Shown one piece after another: positions 7,488-12,908 of a stretch of 14,479 nucleotides of DNA; positions within the stretch are counted from its first letter, which is position 1; each line of letters opens with the position of its first letter. Position numbers and translations under genes: made by a program. This DNA comes from Spirochaetaceae bacterium. Lineage in GTDB: Bacteria > Spirochaetota > Spirochaetia > Treponematales > Breznakiellaceae. The notes beneath the pieces are model-generated. The model was not told where the DNA came from, ran no database searches, and was given only the letters and a program-made list of their open reading frames with translations. The DNA is taken from NCBI GenBank assembly GCA_031269165.1, contig JAISZQ010000099.1, positions 1-14,479 of the forward strand. Direction: 5' to 3'.

Positions 7488-8215
7488 TTTAACAAGACGC
7501 TGATAAAATTATTCGTGGGATACAACGACGCCGCCTTTTCATGCCACATTTGGGCATCCTCGTTCCGCTTGAGTTTTATACTGGCCAGTTCCAGCATAAG
7601 GTACAGATTGAAGCGGTCTTCCTTTTCCATGGCCTCGGTGTTTTGTGTGGTGATTTTTTCAAGCAGGGATAGGCCCTTGCGTACATTGCTGAACGGCCAG
7701 GGGGCAGCCACATATCGCGCGCCGATTAAATAGAGGGCCGCAAAGTTTTGTGGGTTCAAATCCATCGCCTTGTTCGCGTTTTCTTCGATTTTGCCGAAGT
7801 TGGAAAGCGCGTAAGAACGCCGCGCGCCGCATAAAAGTGAAATATTGGTGCCCAGAAGCCTGAAGCCTTCCGACGTGGGCTGTCGGGCGAGGGATTCTTC
7901 GGCCCAGACGATCCCCTGTTCATAAAACGCGGCGGCTTCGTTTTTTTTCCCTTCAACCTGAAACGAAAGGCCCATCAAATATTCGCAACGGGAAAGGGAC
8001 GTATACAAATCAACGCCTGAAAGCCCGTTTTCATTTGAAAACACTTTTTCAACGTCCGCTTTTGCCTGCGTGTAGAGACGCATAACTTCCAACAAAGGCG
8101 TATTCTGCATATATACCGTTTCACGAAACACGTGGAAAGATTCGGGAAAGGGCTCGGCATGAAGAATAGCCGCCGAAACCAAGAGCATGAAAAACACGGG
8201 AATGCTTTTTGTCAT
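7484..8215 (-). CDS. Exported TPR-like repeat protein
   Basis: 243 aa from ATG 8215. The longer frame to 8287 adds residues that overlap the upstream lipoprotein gene and lacks a Shine-Dalgarno, so I reject it. The N-terminus MTKSIPVFFMLLVSAAILHA is a signal peptide, cleaved before EPFPES, so the protein is periplasmic. The rest is helical with TPR-like pairs around residues 72-108 (LMGLSFQ..AAAFYEQGIVWAEESL), 142-175 (ANKAMDLNPQNFAALYLIGARY) and 203-236 (EDAQMWHEKAASLYPTN). Overall it recalls the TatT-type helical partners of TRAP transporters and other periplasmic TPR adaptors, but this is only a resemblance. It starts 4 nt after the upstream lipoprotein stop and overlaps the next gene by 4 nt, so it is clearly within an operon. 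Confidence 0.82.
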   Translation of the reverse strand: MTKSIPVFFMLLVSAAILHAEPFPESFHVFRETVYMQNTPLLEVMRLYTQAKADVEKVFSNENGLSGVDLYTSLSRCEYLMGLSFQVEGKKNEAAAFYEQGIVWAEESLARQPTSEGFRLLGTNISLLCGARRSYALSNFGKIEENANKAMDLNPQNFAALYLIGARYVAAPWPFSNVRKGLSLLEKITTQNTEAMEKEDRFNLYLMLELASIKLKRNEDAQMWHEKAASLYPTNNFISVLLK

Positions 8216-8219
8216 TGGT

Positions 8220-8558
8220 TTACCTTTCGTTCCGGTCAAGACGAATAACGATGCCGGTGGCGAAGACTTCCACATTGATGTTTTCAATGACCCTGCCGGT
8301 TACCCACACAATATCCCGCACGTCAATGGTGCCCGGGTATTTCTTAACGGCGGCTTCCAGCAGTTTTATATAGGCTTGCGTATTGATTATTTCGTTCTTG
8401 GAGAACCACGCATCGCGGGCGACAAAAGAAGTCTGGATAGTCCCTATCACGGTTTCACCGGGGGATAGAGGCATATAGTGCCCTATGGTAGCGCAGGAGC
8501 CAATCAAGACGGACAGCATCCCGATAATAATGAATGGTATAGTTCTTTTCATTTTCAT
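8220..8558 (-). CDS. Small lipoprotein, paralogue B
   Basis: 112 aa from ATG 8558, chosen for the GGAGGG just upstream; the longer frame to 8666 runs through repeat-like DNA. Signal peptide ends in a lipobox-like LIGSC, with Cys about residue 22, in the relaxed form typical of spirochaetes, so the product is probably a membrane-anchored lipoprotein. The mature part GHYMPLSPGETVIGTIQTSFVAR...NTQAYIKLLEAA...DVRDIVWVTGRVIENI aligns along its whole length with the protein at 8695-9036, so the two are tandem duplicates. The TVIGT-Q-FVAR and DIRDIVWV-GR blocks are the conserved parts. No known function recognised. It is followed 4 nt later by the TPR-like gene. Confidence 0.85.
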   Translation of the reverse strand: MKMKRTIPFIIIGMLSVLIGSCATIGHYMPLSPGETVIGTIQTSFVARDAWFSKNEIINTQAYIKLLEAAVKKYPGTIDVRDIVWVTGRVIENINVEVFATGIVIRLDRNER

Positions 8559-8582
8559 AAGCCCTCCAATGAGGCGCAAGTA

Positions 8583-8664
8583 CGCCCGCTTTGCCCCACA
8601 GGGGCTTTCCTTGTGCCTGTCGTACAGAGAACGGGCGACTCCCCTACGGGGGGAGAGAACGCCC
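8583..8664. repeat. Hairpin-rich spacer between the two lipoprotein genes
   Basis: CGCCCG (8583-8588) pairs with CGGGCG (8632-8637). Inside is GCCCCACAGGGGC (8593-8605). Next to it GGGCG-ACTCCCC-TAC-GGGGGGAG...CGCCC (8633-8664) forms another stem. It resembles the GC-rich hairpins of the repeat elements and lies in the 136-nt gap of an otherwise tightly packed operon. It may modulate expression of downstream genes, by inference. Confidence 0.5.
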
Positions 8665-8694
8665 ATCCTGCATGAGATCAGGCGGCTATGCTTT

Positions 8695-9036
8695 TCAGTC
8701 CGCCTGAATTACTTTGCCGGTAACCGCGTATTCCTTGTTCAGGTTATCAATGTCCCTGCCGGAAACCCAGACAATATCCCGAATATCAATCGAAACGCCG
8801 CCCTGCTCATTGCGGGGATACTGCCATTGCGCCACCTCCAGCAATTTGATGTAGGCCTGCGTGTTCAGCGCGTCCCTGCCGTTCAGCGTGTTACGCGCCA
8901 CAAAGGTTGCCTGAACGGTCCCTATCACCGTTTCATTGGGGGCAAGGGGCATAAAATTACCCGTGCTGGCGCAAGAAGCCAGCAGTCCAATTACCAGCGC
9001 CGTCAGAATAAACGGCAATTTCCGTAAAATCTTCAT
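8695..9036 (-). CDS. Small lipoprotein, paralogue A
   Basis: 113 aa from ATG 9036, which has AAGGAG 5 nt upstream; the extension to 9066 is not needed. The signal peptide MKILRKLPFILTALVIGLLASC ends in a good lipobox (LASC), so a lipoprotein. The mature protein GNFMPLAPNETVIGTVQATFVAR...LNTQAYIKLLEVA...SIDIRDIVWVSGRDIDNLN matches paralogue B, but carries a few extra residues between the Lys-Leu-Leu helix and the DIRDIVWV block. The pair presumably arose by tandem duplication; divergence is moderate, so it is not recent. It is preceded in the operon by the two-helix membrane protein gene, with a 68-nt gap containing a repeated 40-nt motif. Confidence 0.86.
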   Translation of the reverse strand: MKILRKLPFILTALVIGLLASCASTGNFMPLAPNETVIGTVQATFVARNTLNGRDALNTQAYIKLLEVAQWQYPRNEQGGVSIDIRDIVWVSGRDIDNLNKEYAVTGKVIQAD

Positions 9037-9053
9037 AAAAACTCCTTCAAAAT

Positions 9054-9093
9054 AAAATATATACAACCTCTCTATGAGGGGGTTGCTACCAAT
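9054..9093. repeat. 40-nt motif, copy 1 (also at 11629-11668)
   Basis: About 33 of 40 bases match the segment at 11629-11668, including the identical 15-nt AAAATATATACAACC. This copy is intergenic, just upstream of the lipoprotein A ribosome-binding site. The other copy carries the stop codon of the SDR gene. Confidence 0.55.
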
Positions 9094-9104
9094 AAAAACC
9101 CGAA

Positions 9105-9632
9105 TTACCCTGCCAAGATCGCGTGGGCTTTTTCACACAGGTCATAGACGGCATCGTATTGCTTGTCAATGAGCGGCGCGACCGTTTGAGTACGCTTTGC
9201 CTTAATTCCCATATAACAGAAATACGGGAAAATCCAACCTAAAAAACCCGGTATGGCAAGAATAACCATGAGCGGCATCATTCCCGCCAAATAAGCGAAC
9301 ACAGACCCCGCCATAAACGCCGTACCGATAAGCCCGATGGTAAAGGCCGCGATACTGGCGTTCGTTGTTTTTGATCTTTCAAGGGTTTCAATCTCTTGAA
9401 TATCGTTTTCAAATTGCCGTTCCAGCCGCGCCATTTCTCCTTTGTTTTTGATGTTCCGGTCGCGCTTAAATTTCAGTATGGCTGCGCTGGTCCCTTTGAG
9501 TGAAACGAAGGGCACCCTTCCATCCGGCTCCCATCCAAAATTCGGGAAACCGTCCAAATAGATACTTTCCAGCCCGTAGTCTGGCGTTACGGTCTTGTAC
9601 TCATAGGCGATAAATCGTTCTTCGTTATTCAT
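9105..9632 (-). CDS. Two-helix inner-membrane protein of unknown function
   Basis: 175 aa. An N-terminal soluble part (EYKTVTPDYGLESIYLDGFPNFGW) is followed by a charged, possibly coiled-coil stretch (about residues 58-88) and two transmembrane helices (about 93-117 and 118-142), then a short charged tail. No signal peptide. The N-terminal ERFxxYEYKxVT...YxDGxxNFGW pattern resembles a family of small membrane proteins I recall from Firmicutes, of unknown function. The start is well supported by GGAGGAGG upstream of ATG 9632. It begins 18 nt after the end of the first beta-barrel gene and so belongs to the same operon. Confidence 0.84.
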   Translation of the reverse strand: MNNEERFIAYEYKTVTPDYGLESIYLDGFPNFGWEPDGRVPFVSLKGTSAAILKFKRDRNIKNKGEMARLERQFENDIQEIETLERSKTTNASIAAFTIGLIGTAFMAGSVFAYLAGMMPLMVILAIPGFLGWIFPYFCYMGIKAKRTQTVAPLIDKQYDAVYDLCEKAHAILAG

Positions 9633-9650
9633 TATGCTTCCTCCTCCTGA

Positions 9651-10355
9651 TTAAAACCGGTATCCAACGGCAATTTTAAAGTCGCCGCCGTGACTGAGCA
9701 TCCAGTCTATATCCTGCCGTACATCGTCCAAATACTGTTCCATTTTGTTGGGCAATTTTATCCCGTAGAGCAATTCTGTCCGCAGGAAAAGATGATCGGT
9801 AAAATAAGTGTCCAGACCGATACCCAGTTTGAACGACAGGGCGCTTAACGCTTCCCGTGCGCTTGCTTCTTGCGTACCGGTGCTGATGGGAAATTTCGCG
9901 TCCCTGCCGTCAGCTTTTTTTGACAGCATATACAGGTCATAATCTATACCGGTCAGAGGGAACAGGGAAAACGTATCCGAAATGGCGAAGGGATATTTAA
10001 AATAGACGCTGCCGTGTAAAGAAAAGGTGTGCGCCGGAAAATGAGGATTTGTTGCAAGATCGCTATCAGCGTTGCTGTTTTTTAATTTTCCATACGCCAA
10101 GCCTACGTTTAATTCCACATATTTGAAATCAACGAACCCGTAGGGGCCGACCCCAAGCAAGGTTGCGTTATACCGGTTTAAGTCTCCCGGTACGTCTTCG
10201 TCAACATTCCATGTGGAAAAATCCCCGGAAACAAAACCGCCGCCCCCAACGCTCATTCTGAACGCCTGAGATTTTTTGGGAGCAGCCGTTTCATGGCCAA
10301 ACGCCGCTGTCCCAACCGTCACCGCAATCACCATGATTGCCCATATTCTTTTCAT
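9651..10355 (-). CDS. Predicted outer-membrane beta-barrel protein, first gene of the envelope operon
   Basis: 234 aa from ATG 10355, which has AAGGAG 5 nt upstream; the frame continues to 10376, but that part is leader. Signal peptide MKRIWAIMVIAVTVGTAAFG, cleavage near the AFG-HE junction. The mature protein shows alternating beta strands (MSVGGGGFVSGDF, YVELNVGLAYGKL, FSLHGSVYFKYPF, LSFKLGIGLDTYF, LFLRTELLYGIKL) and ends DFKIAVGYRF, with the terminal Phe and aromatic alternation of a BAM beta-signal. It therefore very probably sits in the outer membrane. Its leader is the duplicated 196-nt promoter region, with three TTAACA boxes about 70 nt upstream, which suggests control by an OmpR/PhoB-family response regulator. 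Specific ligand unknown. Confidence 0.85.
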   Translation of the reverse strand: MKRIWAIMVIAVTVGTAAFGHETAAPKKSQAFRMSVGGGGFVSGDFSTWNVDEDVPGDLNRYNATLLGVGPYGFVDFKYVELNVGLAYGKLKNSNADSDLATNPHFPAHTFSLHGSVYFKYPFAISDTFSLFPLTGIDYDLYMLSKKADGRDAKFPISTGTQEASAREALSALSFKLGIGLDTYFTDHLFLRTELLYGIKLPNKMEQYLDDVRQDIDWMLSHGGDFKIAVGYRF

Positions 10356-10359
10356 ACAA

Positions 10360-10555
10360 ACTCCTTGCATCTTCAAAATGCTGTTCTATCGAACGATACT
10401 CATTAAACAACGGGAATGTTCCCAGATGTTAAGGAATTGTTAATGAAATGTTAAATTTGCAGAATTTTGACGAATTGAGGCTTTTTCTGTCGGTTTCAGC
10501 TGGAGTTGCGTACCGTGAAACGGCCAGACTTGGCTTTATTGGCGGTATGCTCTAT
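10360..10555. repeat. Duplicated divergent promoter region, copy 1
   Basis: Aligned without gaps to 12681-12876 over 196 nt, with about 21 mismatches by eye (about 89% identity). One end is the Shine-Dalgarno of the minus-strand gene; the other is the -10 box of a plus-strand promoter. It therefore carries the complete control region for both directions and no coding sequence. Confidence 0.9.
10402..10454 (-). promoter_or_regulatory. OmpR/PhoB-type boxes and -10 of the envelope operon
   Basis: On the minus strand TTAACA occurs three times at exact 11-nt intervals (plus coordinates 10449-10454, 10438-10443, 10427-10432), with a weaker GGAACA at 10417-10422. A TTTAAT -10 (10402-10407) follows 9 nt later. 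TTAACA repeats separated by 5 nt are the known operator form of Bacillus PhoP, and PhoB-class activators stand in place of a -35 about 10 nt before the -10. The regulator itself is not in the window. Confidence 0.65.
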
Positions 10556-10558
10556 GAT
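10530..10558 (+). promoter_or_regulatory. Sigma70-type promoter towards the broken PIN module
   Basis: TTGGCT (10530-10535), 17-nt spacer, TATGAT (10553-10558). The equivalent site in copy 2 has TTGACT-N17-TATTCT. Similarity between the copies ends inside the -10 box. Confidence 0.6.
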
Positions 10559-10597
10559 TGATCCTCGATTGATCCTCTATGAGAGGAGAGGAAAACC

Positions 10598-10690
10598 ATG
10601 AAGGTATATCTTGATAATTGTTCTTATAGTCGTCCTTTTGGCGATCAGTCGCCTTTGGTTGTCCGCTTTTATGCGGGAGTATACAGATGA
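10598..10690 (+). pseudogene. Remnant of a PIN-domain toxin gene
   Basis: A 30-codon reading frame with a good Shine-Dalgarno (AGGAGAGG) begins MKVYLDNCSYSRPFGDQSPL, which is the typical first strand and loop of a PIN-domain RNase toxin (first catalytic Asp in YLDN). It then stops where a functional toxin of about 130-150 aa would continue. Another frame through the same end reads FMREYTDD-stop, which looks like a plausible toxin C-terminus, so the gene probably lost its middle by an internal deletion. Its TGA overlaps the ATG of the next gene (ATGA). Inferred non-functional. Confidence 0.65.
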
Positions 10691-10887
10691 TTAATGATGC
10701 CATACTCAAAAGAGAAGGTTTTAAGGCGCTTGCCGAAAAATGGGGAATTCTGGAAGCGGAGCATTTTATCACCCTCGTCAAACGGGAATCCTTTGATTAT
10801 ACCGAATGGCGGGCCGGATTATTCGAGGATATTCCCTTGGATGTATTCTTACAAAACGCGGTTGATTTCCGAAAGAGGCATACTTAG
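10687..10887 (+). CDS. Small protein, likely partner (antitoxin-like) of the broken PIN toxin
   Basis: 66 aa, MINDAILKREGFKALAEKWGILEAEHFITLVKRESF..., ending VDFRKRHT. It is helical and charged, with no DNA-binding motif that I can name. It resembles small proteins that I recall next to PIN toxins in treponemes (pattern ILKxEGFxALxEKxGxxEAExFIxLxxREPFDYTxW). The start at 10687 has GGGAG 8 nt upstream and overlaps the stop of the PIN remnant, so translation was coupled. Whether it still has a function without its toxin is unknown. Real gene likely; role inferred from context. Confidence 0.7.
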   Translation: MINDAILKREGFKALAEKWGILEAEHFITLVKRESFDYTEWRAGLFEDIPLDVFLQNAVDFRKRHT

Positions 10888-10906
10888 GGAAAATCATCTC
10901 GTTTTC

Positions 10907-11044
10907 GCACGAACCGCACGAACTTTTGCTTCGATAGTGCCGGTTTTACCCGCATTCCCAGCGCGGATGAGGCAGGGAAAAAATGAAGGCTATGAAAACG
11001 GACTAAGAAATGAAAGTTGCGCTACTCCGTTCGTGTTGGTGCGA
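10907..11044. repeat. Imperfect inverted repeat downstream of the broken PIN module
   Basis: GCACGAACCGCACGAAC (10907-10923, itself a near-direct repeat) pairs imperfectly with GTTCGTGTTGGTGCGA (11029-11044); a further GGTTCGTGG follows near 11061. No gene is seen in 10888-11073. It looks like another intergenic repeat element. Confidence 0.4.
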
Positions 11045-11073
11045 GCCAATGGCCCGTTGTGGTTCGTGGTTTT

Positions 11074-11226
11074 TTAATTTTGCGGGTCACGTTTAGAGCA
11101 CAACCCGGGGTTGCCACTGCGTCCCCTTATGTTTTCTTTGATTTTATTTTCAACCCAACCTAAACAATCTTTTGCTATTTTTGTGCCCTTTTCGTATCCT
11201 TCTTTTGTAATTTCATAATGTTCCAT
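11074..11226 (-). CDS. Short frame overlapping the MNT gene, possibly a truncated partner
   Basis: 50 aa, MEHYEITKEGYEKGTKIAKDC..., whose ATG lies 14 nt inside the end of the MNT nucleotidyltransferase gene, with GAGGGGA about 10 nt upstream. The first 33 residues or so look like normal helical protein in AT-rich DNA; the last 17 (GRSGNPGLCSKRDPQN) fall in GC-richer DNA and look like read-through into foreign sequence. MNT genes usually pair with a HEPN-domain gene, but no HEPN Rx4-6H motif is visible here, so this may be only the start of a lost partner. Confidence 0.4.
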   Translation of the reverse strand: MEHYEITKEGYEKGTKIAKDCLGWVENKIKENIRGRSGNPGLCSKRDPQN

Positions 11227-11539
11227 ATACCACTTTCCCCTCTTCCTTTATTGTTTTGTAAATGTAGCCAATTTTATTATTCAATGCGATATATCGATCA
11301 TAATCAAGGGCAACTAAATCAACGGGAATACCAATTTCATTTTCAAAAAAAGCCATGTAAATAGAATCAATAATATCAAGACCATTTTTCAGTCCTTCTT
11401 TTAGGATGAGCAAATCAATATCGCTTTTTTCCGTATTATCCCCCCGTGCGTATGAACCAAAAAGTATAATCTGGTCCGGGGAGGCAAGAGATACGATAAT
11501 GGGGACAATTTTGTCGATATAGGGTATGTTTTTATCCAT
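11213..11539 (-). CDS. MNT-type nucleotidyltransferase domain protein
   Basis: 108 aa minimal nucleotidyltransferase. The motif GSYARG (residues 28-33) followed by SDIDLL (39-44) gives the metal-binding Asp pair D40 and D42, and D74 (IPVDLVA) is the expected third carboxylate. Such stand-alone MNT proteins commonly act as the antitoxin of HEPN/MNT toxin-antitoxin pairs, in some cases by attaching nucleotides to the HEPN toxin. Here all three acidic residues are present, so it may be active, but an intact HEPN partner is not found. ATG 11539 lies 6 nt after a good -10 box, so its transcript may be leaderless. The gene is AT-rich relative to its neighbours, which suggests acquisition. Confidence 0.85.
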   Translation of the reverse strand: MDKNIPYIDKIVPIIVSLASPDQIILFGSYARGDNTEKSDIDLLILKEGLKNGLDIIDSIYMAFFENEIGIPVDLVALDYDRYIALNNKIGYIYKTIKEEGKVVYGTL

Positions 11540-11545
11540 GTTTTT

Positions 11546-11574
11546 ATCCTAACCTATTTTTTTAAGTATGTCAA
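11546..11574 (-). promoter_or_regulatory. Promoter of the MNT gene
   Basis: On the minus strand, TTGACA (plus 11569-11574), 17-nt spacer, TAGGAT (11546-11551), then six bases to ATG. The AGGA in the -10 could instead serve as a Shine-Dalgarno for a transcript that starts further upstream, but not for one starting from this promoter. Confidence 0.55.
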
Positions 11575-11576
11575 AT

Positions 11577-11613
11577 GAGGCTGTTTCAAAACTTGAAGTT
11601 TTGAAACAGCCTC
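11577..11613. repeat. 37-nt perfect palindrome: empty form of the repeat family
   Basis: GAGGCTGTTTCAAAACTT, one central G, then the exact reverse complement: 18-bp arms. Each arm matches the terminal repeats of the palindromic elements at 6621 and 14226 and the solitary end at 609-623, so this looks like two ends joined with no interior. It lies between the SDR gene and the MNT promoter and may also end transcription of the SDR gene. Confidence 0.75.
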
Positions 11614-11628
11614 AAAAGACAAAAGATA

Positions 11629-11668
11629 AAAATATATACAACCGCTTTATGAAAGAATTGATACCAAT
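11629..11668. repeat. 40-nt motif, copy 2 (also at 9054-9093)
   Basis: Matches 9054-9093 at about 33 of 40 positions. Here it contains the last codons (DTLVSILS) and stop of the SDR gene plus the start of its 3' flank. Confidence 0.55.
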
Positions 11669-12675
11669 GTATCGATTTTTCCTTCCTTTATGAGCCAGCG
11701 GACGGTGTCCCGAATCGTTTCCTCAAAGGAGCGGCATTGATAGCCAAGTTCCCTCATGGCCTTTGAACAGTCGAAGTCGTTGTTCCGCGCAAGGTTGTAC
11801 ACCGAATAGGTGGTGAACATGGTCGTTTTTTTCCGTAGCCGGGCTATGGTCTCGGAAATGAACGCGACAAATCGCGCCAGAGGGATGGGCAGAATGATCT
11901 TCACTTCGGGAACGCCTGAAAGTTTGCTGATAAGGAGAAACAATTCCCGAATTGTTACAAAACAGTTGCTCATGATGTAGCCCTCTCCCTTGCGGCCCTT
12001 TTCGGCACAGGCGATGACGCCTTGGGCAAGGTCGCGGACATCCACGGAGTTAAAACTGCCCGCGATACCGGCCGGCATATTCCCTTCCACATAATTGATG
12101 ACAAACTGGGCGACAAAGCCATAGGCAAAATCGTTCGGGCCGCAAATGCCGCTGGGATACACGACGGAAGCGTCCAAGCCTTTATCCCGCGCCGCGTCAA
12201 GGACCAATTGCGTGGCGATTGCTTTTGTCTTTGCGTAACAGCCAACAACCAATTCCGGGCTTAAAGAATCAGGCTCCTTTATTTGCCCGCGGGAACATTC
12301 GGGGATAGCCCCGGTGGAACTCACATATACCAGTTTCTTGGCCTTATGCTCAAGGCATTTTTCTATGATGTTTTTTGTGCCGATAACATTTACCTCGTAA
12401 ACCTTCTGGTTCCATTCGGGCACCACCGTCACAAAACTGGCGATATGCAAGACGATAATCTCGATGCCGGGCGGAACATCGAAGAGCCGTTCCAACGAAT
12501 CGCCGTCAAGCAGATTGCCCGTTACTTTTTCGACATCCGGCGGGATCATTTCCGCCGCCGGGTCACCCGCTAAAACGAGGGCACGGACGCTACAGCCCTG
12601 ATCCACCAGGGCACGGGAAACATTACTCCCTAAAAACCCGGCCGCGCCGGTCAAAAGGTACATCTTATCGTTCAC
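11647..12675 (-). CDS. NAD(P)-dependent epimerase/dehydratase family protein (extended SDR)
   Basis: 342 aa. The N-terminal Rossmann motif is GAAGFLG (residues 10-16), followed by the acidic turn of the dinucleotide-binding fold (GNLLD, residues 53-57), the SST active-site stretch (119-121) and the catalytic YAKTK (Y147, K151). The pattern VYPSGICGPNDF after it is typical of dihydroflavonol-4-reductase and 3-beta-hydroxysteroid dehydrogenase-like extended SDRs, so a carbonyl reductase or nucleotide-sugar-type activity is possible; the substrate cannot be told. The start is GTG at 12675, 6 nt from AAGGAG, at the equivalent place to the ATG behind the other copy of the same leader; an internal ATG at 12663 is an alternative. 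It is driven by the duplicated TTAACA-box promoter and followed by a palindrome. Confidence 0.9.
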   Translation of the reverse strand: MNDKMYLLTGAAGFLGSNVSRALVDQGCSVRALVLAGDPAAEMIPPDVEKVTGNLLDGDSLERLFDVPPGIEIIVLHIASFVTVVPEWNQKVYEVNVIGTKNIIEKCLEHKAKKLVYVSSTGAIPECSRGQIKEPDSLSPELVVGCYAKTKAIATQLVLDAARDKGLDASVVYPSGICGPNDFAYGFVAQFVINYVEGNMPAGIAGSFNSVDVRDLAQGVIACAEKGRKGEGYIMSNCFVTIRELFLLISKLSGVPEVKIILPIPLARFVAFISETIARLRKKTTMFTTYSVYNLARNNDFDCSKAMRELGYQCRSFEETIRDTVRWLIKEGKIDTLVSILS

Positions 12676-12680
12676 ACAAA

Positions 12681-12876
12681 ACTCCTTGCATCTCCAAAAT
12701 GTTGTTCTATCGAACTATACTCATTAAACAACGGGGATGTTCCCAAATGTTAAGGAATTGTTAATGAAACATTAAATTTGCAGGATTTGGGTGAATCGAG
12801 GCTTTTTCTGTCGGTTTCTGGTGGAGTAGCGCACAATGAAACGGTCAGACTTGACTTTATTGGCGGTATGCCCTAT
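12681..12876. repeat. Duplicated divergent promoter region, copy 2
   Basis: Partner of 10360-10555, ungapped over 196 nt. It contains the leader of the SDR gene on one side and the promoter of an intact PIN toxin module on the other. Mismatches are scattered, with a denser patch in the middle (about 12784-12834), between the two promoter cores. Confidence 0.9.
12723..12775 (-). promoter_or_regulatory. OmpR/PhoB-type boxes and -10 of the SDR gene
   Basis: Minus-strand TTAACA at plus 12748-12753 and 12759-12764 (11 nt apart); the third, distal box has decayed to TTAATG (12770-12775). TTTAAT -10 at 12723-12728. Same geometry as copy 1, but one box weaker, so response may be weaker. Confidence 0.6.
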
Positions 12877-12879
12877 TCT
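12851..12879 (+). promoter_or_regulatory. Sigma70-type promoter of the PIN toxin module
   Basis: TTGACT (12851-12856), 17-nt spacer, TATTCT (12874-12879). Predicted transcription start near 12886, which excludes the upstream GTG at 12882 as a start codon of the toxin and supports ATG 12909. Confidence 0.65.
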
Positions 12880-12908
12880 CTGTGTTAGGGGAGAATCAGA
12901 GAAAGATC

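Noticed and set aside
8485..9027. 180-codon plus-strand frame
   Set aside because: Antisense to both lipoprotein genes, which have signal peptides, lipoboxes and paralogy.
12882..12908. GTG at 12882 as the start of the PIN toxin
   Set aside because: It lies before the predicted transcription start (about 12886), and the ATG at 12909 gives the normal PIN N-terminus MKRLKIYLD.
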